From contig CAZYWA010000224.1 in NCBI GenBank assembly GCA_964650975.1, positions 1 to 11,774 on the forward strand: a DNA stretch of 11,774 nucleotides, written 5' to 3'. The translations under genes and the position numbers were made by a program. Positions 1 to 8,657 of the stretch are shown here, piece after piece; within the stretch, counting starts at the first letter, position 1; each line of letters starts with the position of its first letter. The stretch is from CAZYWA01 sp964650975 [NCBI: uncultured bacterium] (GTDB taxonomy: Bacteria > JADJOY01). The notes under the pieces are model-generated. The model saw nothing but the letters and a program-made list of their open reading frames with translations. It was not told where the DNA came from and did not search any database.

Positions 1-1070
1 TGATCGGCGGTCACCACCAGCAGCGTCTCGCGATGGTCGTGGAGCCAGCCGCGCAGGAACCCCAGCGTGTCGTCGAAGTCGAGCATCTCGTGGAGCAGGT
101 CGCCGGCGTCGTTGTCGTGGCCGGCCCAGTCGATCTGCCCGCCGGCCTCGATCATGAGGAAGAAGCCCCTGGGTGAGCGGGAGAGAGTCTCGAGCGCGGC
201 GCTCGCCATCTCGCGCATCGTGGGAACGGAGCGCTGCGGATCGCGCCGGGCGCGCTGCATGGCGATGGCATCGGGCATGGCACCGGACGAGAAGAGGCCG
301 AGCAGGCGGCGGCCGGCCGCGCGCGCCAGCGCTTCCTGGTCGAACACGACCTCGTAGCCCAGGCCGCGTGCTTCGGCGATCAGGTCGCGGTCGTCGGCGC
401 GCTTCGATTCGAGCTTGAACGAGGGCGGTAAGCGCGCCTTCCACGCGTCGTGCGGCGCGGAGCCGGGATCGTTCACCTGGCGCGGCAGGAACGAGCGCAG
501 GCCGCCCGAGAGCATCACCTCTGGCTGCGTGTCGAGGAGGTCGCTCGCGATCTCGGGCTCCAGGTAACGGTAGGGCTGGTGCGCGGCGAAGACCGCGGGA
601 GTGGCGTCGGTGATGCGCACGTTCGACACCAGCCCGGTCGCGTAGCCGGCGCGCTTCGCTTTTTCGAGGATCGTGGCGGCGGGGTTCCCGTCCGCGTCGA
701 CGCCGACCATGCCCGGCCGCGACGGCCTGCCGGTGGCGAGCTGGGTGCCGGAGCCGGCCGAGTCGTTGACCAGCCCGTCCGCGGGCTCGGTGCTCATGAG
801 CCCGGTCTCGCCCTCCTGCATGAGCCGGGTGATCTCGAGCGTGCGATCGGCGACCACGGACTCTCTCGCGTAGCGCGCATAGAGGTTCGCGAGGGCGATC
901 TCTTGCGGACCCATGCCGTCGCCGATGACCAGGATCACGTTGCGGATCCGGCTCGCGGCGGGATCGTCGCGAATCACGGCCTGCGAGCGGCACGCGAACG
1001 GGGCCGCGCACAGCGCAGCCGCGGACACGACGACCGAAACGGCCACCCAGGGCCGGCGATGGATGCCCAT
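1..1070 (-). CDS. Alkaline phosphatase, PhoA family, exported (C-terminal end outside window)
   Basis: The frame reads from an ATG at 1070 and runs off the left edge after 356 complete codons. Residues 1-30 look like an export signal: basic MGIHRRP, then a hydrophobic Val/Ala stretch. Alkaline phosphatase motifs appear in family order: metal ligand Asp51 in VIGDGMG; nucleophile Ser104 in VNDSAGSGTQLATG; ITDATPA around residues 153-159 (Asp155, Thr157, metal-site pair); the IEAGQIDWAGHDND block at 307-320 (Glu308, Asp313, His317); and VVTADH at 351-356, where the window ends. The family releases phosphate from phosphate esters outside the cytoplasm. A family member normally continues about 60-100 residues beyond this point, to a final metal-binding His. 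The gene diverges from the aminoethylphosphonate operon, consistent with a shared phosphorus-scavenging role (inference). No Shine-Dalgarno sequence is visible before the ATG: the 30 bases upstream are pyrimidine-rich. Confidence 0.93.
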   Translation of the reverse strand, partial: MGIHRRPWVAVSVVVSAAALCAAPFACRSQAVIRDDPAASRIRNVILVIGDGMGPQEIALANLYARYARESVVADRTLEITRLMQEGETGLMSTEPADGLVNDSAGSGTQLATGRPSRPGMVGVDADGNPAATILEKAKRAGYATGLVSNVRITDATPAVFAAHQPYRYLEPEIASDLLDTQPEVMLSGGLRSFLPRQVNDPGSAPHDAWKARLPPSFKLESKRADDRDLIAEARGLGYEVVFDQEALARAAGRRLLGLFSSGAMPDAIAMQRARRDPQRSVPTMREMASAALETLSRSPRGFFLMIEAGGQIDWAGHDNDAGDLLHEMLDFDDTLGFLRGWLHDHRETLLVVTAD

Positions 1071-1245
1071 GTGAGAACCCGAAGAAAGGGGAGGAAGTCG
1101 AGTGCATCAGCCTGGTTGAGTCGCTTGTCGATCCCGGGACGGCGCGGTGGCACGACGATGGCGGAGCATGCCGTCGAGCATTCGTTCCCGGAGCGTCACG
1201 GAAACGCCACGGAAGCTTCGCCGAGCCCGTCTAGAACCACCCGCC
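1071..1245. promoter_or_regulatory. Divergent intergenic region between phosphatase and phn operon
   Basis: These 175 bases separate two divergent start codons, so they should hold both promoters. I see no convincing -35/-10 pair and no pair of CTGTCAT-like Pho-box repeats. A purine-rich GGGGAGGAA at 1089-1097 resembles a plus-strand ribosome site but is followed only by a GTG frame of five codons. A weak TAGAAC at 1232-1237 lies just before the operon's first ATG and would fit a nearly leaderless transcript. Function as a promoter region is inferred from geometry only. Confidence 0.45.
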
Positions 1246-2312
1246 ATGAGCCACACCTCGCGCAGCCCGACTCGTCATCGCCGGCCCGGCGCGACCGCGG
1301 CGGCGCTCGTGTTCCTCTTCCTGCCGCTCCTCGCGCCGCGCCTGGCTTGGGCCGGGCCGGCTCGGACGCCGGTGATCGTCTATACGGCTCTCGAGGCCGA
1401 CGATCTCAAGAAGTACAAGGATGCGTTCGAGAAGGACGTGCCCGACGTCGAGATCCGCTGGGTGCGCGACTCGACCGGCATCGTCACCGCGAAGCTCCTG
1501 GCCGAGCGCGAGGACCCGCAAGCCGACGTGATCTGGGGCCTGGTGGCGACCAGCATCGTCGAGCTCGACCAGGAAGGATTGATCGAGCACTACGCGCCCA
1601 AGGGCCTCGAAGCGATTCCCGCGCGTTATCGCGACCCCGCCGATCCGCCGAGCTGGGTGGGCATGGAAGCGCTCATCGCCACGGTGTGCATCAACACCAT
1701 CGAGGCGAAAAAGCTCGGCTTGCCCACGCCTTCGTCGTGGAAGGACCTGACGCAGCCGGTGTTCAAGGGCCACGTGACGATGCCCGATCCGAATTCCTCG
1801 GGAGTGGGACTGCTCAACGTCGCGAGCTGGCTCCAGGCCTTCGGCGAGGAGCCCGGCTGGGCGTTCATGGACGCGCTCGACAAGAACGTCTCGGTCTACG
1901 CCCACTCCGGATCGAAGCCCTGCAAGGACGCGGCGATCGGCGAGACCGCGGTGGGGATCTCGTTCGACTCGCGCGGCGTGCGGCTGAAGGAGAAGGGTGC
2001 TCCCCTCGATCTGGTGTTCCCGTCCGAGGGTGTCGGCTGGGACATGGACGCGACCGCGATCGTGAAGGGATCGAAGCACGCGGCGCAGGCGAAGCAGCTC
2101 GCCGACTGGGCGCTGACCCACGCCGCGAACGAGATCTACACCACCGGCTATGCGGTGGTGGCGCTGCCGGGAGTCGCGAAAATCCCGGCGAACGAGCCCG
2201 CGGACATCGAGTCGCGGCTCATCCACAACGACTTCCGCTGGATCGGCGAGCATCGCAAGCGGATCCTCGCCGAGTGGCAGAAGCGCTACGGCTCGAAGTC
2301 GGAGAAGGGCGA

Positions 2313-2316
<4 letters not shown>
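1246..2316 (+). CDS. Aminoethylphosphonate ABC transporter, substrate-binding protein (PhnS2/AepX type)
   Basis: The gene encodes 356 residues. The ATG at 1246 is chosen because it gives a classic secretion signal: basic SHTSRSPTRHRR, a hydrophobic AALVFLFLPLLA core and a likely signal-peptidase cut after AWA (residue 36). The frame stays open upstream to a GTG at 1147, but that start would bury the signal. The mature protein starts with VIVYTALEADDLKKYK, typical of iron/AEP-type periplasmic binding proteins. It also carries SGSKPCKDAAIGE and VGISFDSRGVRLKEKG, which I associate with the putative 2-AEP-binding family. It should present AEP to the transporter encoded by the next two genes. Its stop overlaps the ATPase start (ATGA). 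The placement ahead of phnW and phnX makes AEP the best substrate; a ferric-ion-type ligand is the main alternative on sequence alone. No Shine-Dalgarno sequence is seen. Confidence 0.88.
2301..2309 (+). promoter_or_regulatory. Ribosome binding site deciding the ATPase start
   Basis: GGAGAAGGG ends three bases before the ATG at 2313, inside the end of the binding-protein gene. It supports starting the ATPase at this overlapping ATG rather than at the in-frame GTG at 2412, which lacks a comparable site. Confidence 0.6.
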
Positions 2317-3527
<1,211 letters not shown>

Positions 3528-3550
3528 GCACCGAGCTCCGGGACGGCGCG

Positions 3551-5266
3551 GTGCAACCGAGCACGCTCTTGCCGGACGTGGCCCATCGCCGCATTCGCGC
3601 CGGCTCGGTGGCGAGCGGGGAGGAATGGCTGCAGCGCGGCGCGATCGCGCTGCTGCTCGCCGGCTTCGCCGTGGCGATGGTGCTGCCGCTCGGTCTGCTG
3701 GTGGAGCGCAGCTTTCGAGGCGAGCACGGTGCCTTCGTCGGCCTGGCCAACTACGTCCGCTACTTCTCGACACCGGCGCTCTCGATCGCGATCCGCCACA
3801 GCGCCTCGATCGCGGTCGTGGCGACGGCGATCACCATCGCTCTGGCGTTCCTCTACGCCTACGGACTCACGCGCACGACCATGCCGGGGCGGTCGATCTT
3901 CCGCGTGGTGGCGCTGGCCCCGGCGCTGGCGCCGTCGCTCCTCCCGGCGATCTCGTTCGTTTACCTCTTCGGCACGCAGGGCTTGCTCAAAAAGCTCCTG
4001 GGCGGGGCCACGATCTACGGTCCGCTCGGCATCGCCGCCGGGCTCACGTTCTACGCATTCCCCTCCGCGGTATTGCTGCTCACCACCGCGCTCGCGACCG
4101 CGGACCAGCGCCTCTACGAGTCGGCCGAGTCGCTGGGCGCGGGACCGATCCGCACGTTCTTCACGGTGACGCTGCCGGGCATGCGGTACGGGCTGGTGAG
4201 CGCCGTGATCGTGATCGCGACCCTCACCATCACCGATTTCGGCGTCGCCAAGGTGATCGGCGGCAGCTACTCGGTGCTCGCCACCGACATCTACAAGCAG
4301 GTGGTGGGCCAGCAGGATTTCCAGATGGGTGCGGTAGTGAGCGTGGTGCTCTTGGTGCCCGCGGTGGTGGCCTTCGCCGTCGACCGGTTGCTGCAGCGAC
4401 GCCAGGCGTCGCTGGTCTCGGCGCGCTCGGTGCCCTACGAGCCGCGGCCGAATCGAGCGAGAGACGCCGCGTTCTTCGGTGTCTGCGGGTTGATCGCCGT
4501 CGCGATCGTGGGCGTGCTCGGCGTCTCCGGCTTCGCGTCGCTGGTCAAGCTCTGGCCCTACGATCTCTCGCTGGTGCTCGACAACTACCACTTCGACCTG
4601 ATGGACGGCGGGGGCTGGGCCGCGTACCGGTCGAGCCTGACGCTCGCCTCGTGCACGGCGATCGCCGGGACCGCGGTGATCTTCGCGGGCGCCTATCTGG
4701 TCGAGAAGGTGCCGCGTCTCGAAGGACCGCGGGCGCTGGTGCAGCTGCTGGCGGTGATCCCGCTCGCGGTGCCGGGGGTGGTGCTCGGGCTCTCCTACAT
4801 CTTCCTCTTCAACTCGCCCGCGAATCCGCTTCATTTCCTGTATCGCACCATGCCGCTCCTGGTGATCTGCACCGTGGTGCACTTCTACAGCGTCGCGCAC
4901 ATGACCGCGGTCACCGCGCTCAAGCAGCTCGATCCGGAATTCGAGGCGGTGTCGGCGTCGCTGCAGGTGCCGTTCTACCGGACGATCTGGCGGGTGACGT
5001 TGCCGCTCACGCTGCCCGCGGCGCTCGACGTCGCGATCTTCCTGTTCGTGAACGCGATGACCACGGTGTCGGCGCTGGTGTTCCTTTACGGTCCGGACAC
5101 GCAGCTCGCGTCGGTGGCGGTGCTCAACATGGACGACGCCGGCGACACGGCACCCGCCGCGGCGATGGCGATGGTGATCGTGCTCACGTCGGTGGCGGTG
5201 CGTGTCCTGCATGGCGTGGGCGCACGTTGGCTCACGCGTCGCACCCAGGCCTGGAGATCTCGATGA
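3551..5266 (+). CDS. Aminoethylphosphonate ABC transporter, fused two-domain permease (PhnU2 type)
   Basis: The gene encodes 571 residues from a GTG start 23 bases after the ATPase stop. The only earlier in-frame option is a CTG, and the first internal ATG falls inside the first membrane segment, so GTG 3551 is preferred. The protein consists of two similar membrane halves, about twelve hydrophobic segments in all. Each half carries the cytoplasmic loop that docks with the ATPase: YESAESLGAGPIRTFFTVTLP near residues 187-207, and EFEAVSASLQVPFYRTIWRVTLP near 461-483. It forms the inner-membrane channel of the importer as one chain where many relatives use two proteins. As I recall it, this single-chain form is normal for the putative AEP permease family of about 550 residues. 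Its stop overlaps the phnW start (ATGA). Confidence 0.9.
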   Translation: MQPSTLLPDVAHRRIRAGSVASGEEWLQRGAIALLLAGFAVAMVLPLGLLVERSFRGEHGAFVGLANYVRYFSTPALSIAIRHSASIAVVATAITIALAFLYAYGLTRTTMPGRSIFRVVALAPALAPSLLPAISFVYLFGTQGLLKKLLGGATIYGPLGIAAGLTFYAFPSAVLLLTTALATADQRLYESAESLGAGPIRTFFTVTLPGMRYGLVSAVIVIATLTITDFGVAKVIGGSYSVLATDIYKQVVGQQDFQMGAVVSVVLLVPAVVAFAVDRLLQRRQASLVSARSVPYEPRPNRARDAAFFGVCGLIAVAIVGVLGVSGFASLVKLWPYDLSLVLDNYHFDLMDGGGWAAYRSSLTLASCTAIAGTAVIFAGAYLVEKVPRLEGPRALVQLLAVIPLAVPGVVLGLSYIFLFNSPANPLHFLYRTMPLLVICTVVHFYSVAHMTAVTALKQLDPEFEAVSASLQVPFYRTIWRVTLPLTLPAALDVAIFLFVNAMTTVSALVFLYGPDTQLASVAVLNMDDAGDTAPAAAMAMVIVLTSVAVRVLHGVGARWLTRRTQAWRSR

Positions 5267-6384
5267 CGGAGAAGCCCCACGATCCGTGGCTCTTGACGCC
5301 CGGACCGCTCACCACCTCGGCCTCGGTCAAGAGCGCCATGCTTCACGACTGGGGCTCGCGCGACGCCGCGTTCATCGCGGCCACCGCGCGGGTGCGGGCG
5401 CGGCTCGTCGATCTGGCGAACGCTCGTGACACCCACACCTGCGTGCCGATCCAGGGCAGCGGCACATTCGCCGTCGAGGCCGCGCTCGGAACGCTCACTC
5501 GTCCCGATCGGACCACGCTGGTGGCGGTGAACGGCGCTTATGGAAAGCGAATGGCCGAGATCCTGCGCCGGATCGGCCGGCCGTGCCGCACGCTCGACGT
5601 GCCCGAGTCGGAGCCGGTCTCGGCGCGCGCGGTGGGCGAGGCGCTCGCGGCCGACGAGGCGATCGAGCACGTCGCGGTGGTGCACTGCGAAACCACGACT
5701 GGCCTGCTGAATCCGATCATGGAGATCGCATCGGTGGTGGCCGCGGCCAATCGGCGGCTCGTCATCGACGCCATGAGCTCCTTCGGCGCGATCCACGTCG
5801 ACGCGCGCGACCTTCGTTTCGAAGCGCTGATGGCCTCGTCGAACAAGTGCCTGGAGGGTGTGCCGGGGATCGGGTTCGTGCTGGCGCGGCTCGATTCGCT
5901 CGACGCGTCGCGCGGCCGCGCGCACTCGGTGGCGCTCGATCTGCACGAACAGTGGAAGGGTCTCGAGGCGAACGGCCAGTGGCGGTTCACGCCGCCCACC
6001 CACGTGCTGATGGCGCTCGACCGCGCCATCGACGAGCACGCGGCCGAAGGCGGGGTCGCGGGACGCGGTGCCCGTTATCGCGAAAACTGCCGGGTGCTGG
6101 TCGAGGGCATGCGCGCGCTGGGCTTTCGCACGTTCCTCCCCGACACGCTGCAGGCGCCGATCATCGTCACGTTCTTCCGTCCCTCCGATCCGCGCTTCGA
6201 GTTCGAGAAGTTCTACGACGGGCTGCGCCGCCGCGGTTACGTGATCTACCCCGGCAAGCTCACCCAGGCGGACACGTTTCGGATGGGCTGCATCGGCCGC
6301 ATCGGCGCGGGCGAGATGCGCGGGGCACTCGCCGCGGTCCGCGAGGTGCTGAGCGAGCTCGGCGTCGCGAGCGCCGGGCCATGA
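5263..6384 (+). CDS. phnW: 2-aminoethylphosphonate--pyruvate transaminase
   Basis: The gene encodes 373 residues. The enzyme transfers the amino group of AEP to pyruvate, giving phosphonoacetaldehyde and L-alanine, with pyridoxal phosphate as cofactor. The family opening LLTPGPLTTSASVK is present. So are the phosphate-cup GSGTFAVEA at 65-73, HCETTTGLLNP at 141-151, Asp169 in IDAMSSFGA (pairs with the cofactor ring), Lys195 in SSNKCLEGVPG (cofactor Schiff base) and Arg340 in FRMGCIGRIG (substrate phosphonate/carboxylate binding). These match the numbering of the well-studied Salmonella enzyme almost residue for residue, and the length is normal. The ATG overlaps the permease stop and is preceded by GGAG at 5253-5256, six bases upstream. 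A 154-base gap with strong secondary structure follows, the only large gap in the operon. Confidence 0.96.
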   Translation: MTEKPHDPWLLTPGPLTTSASVKSAMLHDWGSRDAAFIAATARVRARLVDLANARDTHTCVPIQGSGTFAVEAALGTLTRPDRTTLVAVNGAYGKRMAEILRRIGRPCRTLDVPESEPVSARAVGEALAADEAIEHVAVVHCETTTGLLNPIMEIASVVAAANRRLVIDAMSSFGAIHVDARDLRFEALMASSNKCLEGVPGIGFVLARLDSLDASRGRAHSVALDLHEQWKGLEANGQWRFTPPTHVLMALDRAIDEHAAEGGVAGRGARYRENCRVLVEGMRALGFRTFLPDTLQAPIIVTFFRPSDPRFEFEKFYDGLRRRGYVIYPGKLTQADTFRMGCIGRIGAGEMRGALAAVREVLSELGVASAGP

Positions 6385-6410
6385 TGCGCCGAGCGGATCA
6401 CGGTGAAGCT

Positions 6411-6495
6411 CTCGCCACCGAGGGACCGGTGGCGCTCCAAGAGAGCGACCGGCGCACCTGCGCCCTTGGAGCGCGTGCGGTCCCTCGCGCGCGAG
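6411..6495. repeat. Long nested inverted repeat in the phnW-phnX gap
   Basis: The 154-base gap at 6385-6538 contains a nested stem read directly from the sequence. CTCGC 6411-6415 pairs with 6491-6495. CGAGGGACCG 6419-6428 pairs perfectly with CGGTCCCTCG 6478-6487. GCGCTCCAAG 6432-6441 pairs perfectly with CTTGGAGCGC 6465-6474. Inside, GGCGC 6451-6455 pairs with GCGCC 6460-6464 around an ACCT tetraloop. Symmetrical 3x3 internal loops (6416-6418/6488-6490 and 6429-6431/6475-6477) separate the paired blocks. The total is about 30 base pairs. It could be an RNA element tuning phnX/phnZ expression, an mRNA-stabilising structure, or a REP/MITE-type mobile palindrome. I recognise no named family, and there is no T-tract for an intrinsic terminator. 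Confidence 0.8.
6413..6434 (+). promoter_or_regulatory. Alternative local hairpin competing with the long stem
   Basis: CGCCACC 6413-6419 can pair with GGTGGCG 6428-6434 around an eight-base loop (6420-6427). It uses bases also claimed by both 10-bp arms of the long inverted repeat, so the two folds are mutually exclusive. Mutually exclusive stems are a feature of attenuators and riboswitches, but switching here is inference. Confidence 0.4.
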
Positions 6496-6528
6496 CGTTC
6501 GATCACGTTCGCCGACCTGCGCCGATCG

Positions 6529-6535
6529 AGGAGGT
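6529..6535 (+). promoter_or_regulatory. Perfect ribosome binding site for phnX
   Basis: AGGAGGT is a full match to the anti-Shine-Dalgarno sequence. It lies three bases before the ATG at 6539, slightly close. It fixes the phnX start after the long gap and allows initiation independent of phnW translation. Confidence 0.75.
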
Positions 6536-6538
6536 CGC

Positions 6539-7360
6539 ATGAAGAGCTTCGTCTATCGCGGCCCGGTGCGCGCGGTGATCTTCGACTGGGCGGGCACGGT
6601 GGTCGACTTCGGCTCGCGCGCGCCCGCGATCGCGTTCCAGCAAGTGTTCGCCGGGGAAGGCGTGCCGATCACGCTCGACGAGGCTCGCGTTCCCATGGGC
6701 ATGGGGAAACGCGACCACATCCGCGCGGTGAGCCAGCTTCCCGCGGTCGCCGAGCGCTGGCGCGCGCGGCACGGCCGCGATTGCGACGAGCCCGACGTGG
6801 ACCGGATGTACGCCGACTTCGTGCCCATCCAGATCGGTTGCCTGGCGGCGCACGCCGACCTGATCCCCGGCACCCGGGGCACGGTCGCGGCGCTGCGCGC
6901 CCGCGGCGTCCGCATCGGCAGCACCACCGGCTACAGCCGCGAGATGATGGAAGCGCTGGTGCCCGAAGCCACTCGCCGCGGCTTCACTCCCGACGCCTGG
7001 TGGTGCGCCAGCGACGTGCGCGAGGCCCGTCCCTCGCCGCTCATGTGCTACCGCAACGCGCTCGACCTGGGAGTCTGGCCGCTCGAGGCGTGCGTGAAGG
7101 TGGACGACACGACGCCCGGCATCGACGAAGGCCGAAACGCCGGCATGTGGACCGTGGCCGTGACCGTGACCGGCAACGAATTCGGCCTGAGCCGCGAGGA
7201 GCTGGCGGCGCTGCCTGCGGACGAGGTTCGCGAGCGGCGCGCCCGCGCCGAACGGCGCATGAGCGAGGCCGGCGCCCACTTCGCGATCGACGGAGTGGCC
7301 GACTTGCTGTCGGTGATCGACGAGATCGAGCGACGGATCGCGCGCGGCGAGCGGCCGTGA
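6539..7360 (+). CDS. phnX: Phosphonoacetaldehyde hydrolase (phosphonatase)
   Basis: The gene encodes 273 residues of the HAD superfamily. The enzyme cleaves the C-P bond of phosphonoacetaldehyde, the PhnW product, to acetaldehyde and phosphate in the cytoplasm. The hallmark VIFDWAGTVVDFG at 13-25 carries nucleophile Asp16 with Ala18 in place of the second Asp of other HAD enzymes, which is characteristic of phosphonatases. In MGMGKRDHIRA, Lys57 forms the Schiff base with the aldehyde and His60 follows. STTGYSREMM at 128-137 is the second HAD motif, and KVDDTTPGIDEGRNAGMWTVAV at 187-208 the third, with Asp189/Asp190 for magnesium. Length and motif spacing match the Bacillus enzyme. The gene has its own strong ribosome site, and its stop overlaps the start of the HD-domain gene (GTGA). 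Confidence 0.96.
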   Translation: MKSFVYRGPVRAVIFDWAGTVVDFGSRAPAIAFQQVFAGEGVPITLDEARVPMGMGKRDHIRAVSQLPAVAERWRARHGRDCDEPDVDRMYADFVPIQIGCLAAHADLIPGTRGTVAALRARGVRIGSTTGYSREMMEALVPEATRRGFTPDAWWCASDVREARPSPLMCYRNALDLGVWPLEACVKVDDTTPGIDEGRNAGMWTVAVTVTGNEFGLSREELAALPADEVRERRARAERRMSEAGAHFAIDGVADLLSVIDEIERRIARGERP

Positions 7361-7926
7361 ACGTGCGGGCCAGCGTGGTCGATGAGATCCGGACGCTCTT
7401 CGCGCTGCGCGGCGAGGCCGCGTACCTGGGCGAAGCGGTGACGCAGCTCGAGCACGCGCTGCAGTGCGCGTGGCTCGCGGAGCGCGCGAGCGTGGCGCCG
7501 CCGCTGGTGGCCGCGGCGTTGCTCCACGACGTCGGACACTTGCTCCAGGACCTCGGCGAGGACGCGGCCGAGCGCGGCGTCGACGGCCACCACGAAGCGC
7601 TCGGTGCGCGTTTCCTCGCGGCGCGCTTCGGCGACGAGGTGGTGCGCCCGGTGGCACTCCACGTGGCCGCGAAGCGCTATCTGTGTGCCACTCGACCGGA
7701 GTATGCGGCCGGCCTCTCCGCCGCTTCGCACCTGAGTCTCGCGCTGCAGGGAGGTGCGATGAACACCGCCGAGGCCGAACGGTTCGCCGGGCAGCAGCAC
7801 GCCGATGCCGCGCTCGCGCTGCGTCGCTGGGACGACGCCGCGAAGGTCGTCGGTCTCCTCACACCGGGCCTCGATCACTTCCTGCCGGTCGTCCAGCGCT
7901 GCGCGACCGAGCCTGTTCGTTCGTAG
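7357..7926 (+). CDS. PhnZ-like HD-domain oxygenase associated with phosphonate degradation
   Basis: The gene encodes 189 residues from a GTG that overlaps the phnX stop (GTGA), implying coupled translation. The active-site pattern of PhnZ is present: Tyr23 in AAYLGEAVTQ, His33 in LEHALQCA, His57-Asp58 in LLHDVGH, His79 in GHHEALG, His102 and Lys106 in ALHVAAKRYLC, plus SLALQGGAMN and Asp159/Asp160 near the end. PhnZ uses a mixed-valent di-iron centre and oxygen to cleave 2-amino-1-hydroxyethylphosphonate into glycine and phosphate. Family members also occur in phnW/phnX operons without a partner hydroxylase, as here. The most likely substrate is hydroxylated AEP taken from the environment or made as a side product. 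A role on another phosphonate, or in protecting PhnW from hydroxy-AEP, remains possible. It is the last gene of the operon and faces a convergent unit 50 bases away. Confidence 0.87.
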   Translation: MNVRASVVDEIRTLFALRGEAAYLGEAVTQLEHALQCAWLAERASVAPPLVAAALLHDVGHLLQDLGEDAAERGVDGHHEALGARFLAARFGDEVVRPVALHVAAKRYLCATRPEYAAGLSAASHLSLALQGGAMNTAEAERFAGQQHADAALALRRWDDAAKVVGLLTPGLDHFLPVVQRCATEPVRS

Positions 7927-7938
7927 ACGCCGGCGTTC

Positions 7939-7952
7939 CGCACGGCCGTGCG
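7939..7952. terminator. Palindrome between convergent units, possible terminator
   Basis: CGCACGGCCGTGCG is a perfect 14-base palindrome in the 50-base gap between the stops of two convergent transcripts. As RNA it gives a five-pair stem with a GGCC loop. There is no T-tract on either strand, so intrinsic termination is weakly supported and the call rests mostly on position. Confidence 0.3.
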
Positions 7953-7976
7953 TGACGCGGGCTCGGCGCCACGCGA

Positions 7977-8657
7977 TCACGCGCCGCCGAGTGGCACCCG
8001 GAGGTAGACACCGAACTCGGTGACGAAGCTCACCGAAACGCACGCGTGGACCCGGCCCTGCTTGTCGTCGAACGCCGCGCGCTCGGCGAGCGGGAACATC
8101 GGCTGGTGCCAGACGCCGGGGTCGACGTGCAGCCCTTGTCGCCCATCGAACGCGAACGCCACGAAGTCCTCCGGCCGGACGTCGTCGCCCGGTTTCGCGA
8201 GCAGCGCCACGAACGGTTCGCGGTCGCGGGGGAAGAACACCTGTCCGCCGTCCGGATGGTAGTTCGCCTCGTGAGTGAGGAGCCAAGAGGTCTGGCGGAT
8301 GGGTGCGTCGTCGGTGGCGCGAGCCGGATCGGAGTACCAGCCGGTCAGGTACTTGCGGTTCACCGCGTGATTGGTGGCCCACAGCCGGTCGCCGGTGCGC
8401 ACCATTTCGAAGGTTCCAGCCACCACGCCGCCTTCGATTCCGGTTCCGGGAACCAGCGGACGCCGTCCGCTCACCGGCCACGGCACCAGTGTCACCTCGG
8501 CCTCGTCGAAGTCGTCGATCAGGCGTCCGTAGCCGGCGAGGGTCGCGGCGCTCGCCACGACCCGTGCCACCTCGTGGACTCGCGCTTCGCCCCGCTCGAC
8601 GGAAGGCATCGCGCCGAGATCGACGTCCGCGAAGCTCGAGAGCGCGGGATCGGTCAT
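7977..8657 (-). CDS. Ureidoglycolate lyase (AllA)-family protein
   Basis: The gene encodes 226 residues. The C-terminal half has the small beta-barrel signature of ureidoglycolate lyases: THEANYHPDGGQVFFP at 128-143, PFVALLAKPGDD at 148-159, then GRQGLHVDPGVWHQPMFPL at 172-190, corresponding to the family pattern around HxGVWHHP. Ureidoglycolate lyase splits ureidoglycolate into glyoxylate and urea in purine/allantoin breakdown. The protein is longer than the roughly 160-residue E. coli AllA, with an extra N-terminal part (residues 1-50) and an insertion including TNHAVNRKYLTGWYSD. The substrate may therefore differ. Its ATG overlaps the stop of the upstream hydrolase gene (ATGA), and no separate ribosome site is visible, so the two products are probably made and used together. 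No other allantoin genes are nearby. Family assignment is fairly secure; the reaction is not. Confidence 0.75.
   Translation of the reverse strand: MTDPALSSFADVDLGAMPSVERGEARVHEVARVVASAATLAGYGRLIDDFDEAEVTLVPWPVSGRRPLVPGTGIEGGVVAGTFEMVRTGDRLWATNHAVNRKYLTGWYSDPARATDDAPIRQTSWLLTHEANYHPDGGQVFFPRDREPFVALLAKPGDDVRPEDFVAFAFDGRQGLHVDPGVWHQPMFPLAERAAFDDKQGRVHACVSVSFVTEFGVYLRVPLGGA

Noticed and set aside
450-2312. Open frame continuous with the ATPase gene reaching back to 450
   Set aside because: It is antisense to the phosphatase up to 1070 and out of frame with the binding-protein gene after that. Recognisable ATPase sequence begins only after the ATG at 2313, which has its own ribosome site.
7939-7976. 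Strong bidirectional intrinsic terminator
   Set aside because: A palindrome is present in the right place, but neither strand has a run of T after a stem, so it is kept only as a low-confidence call.
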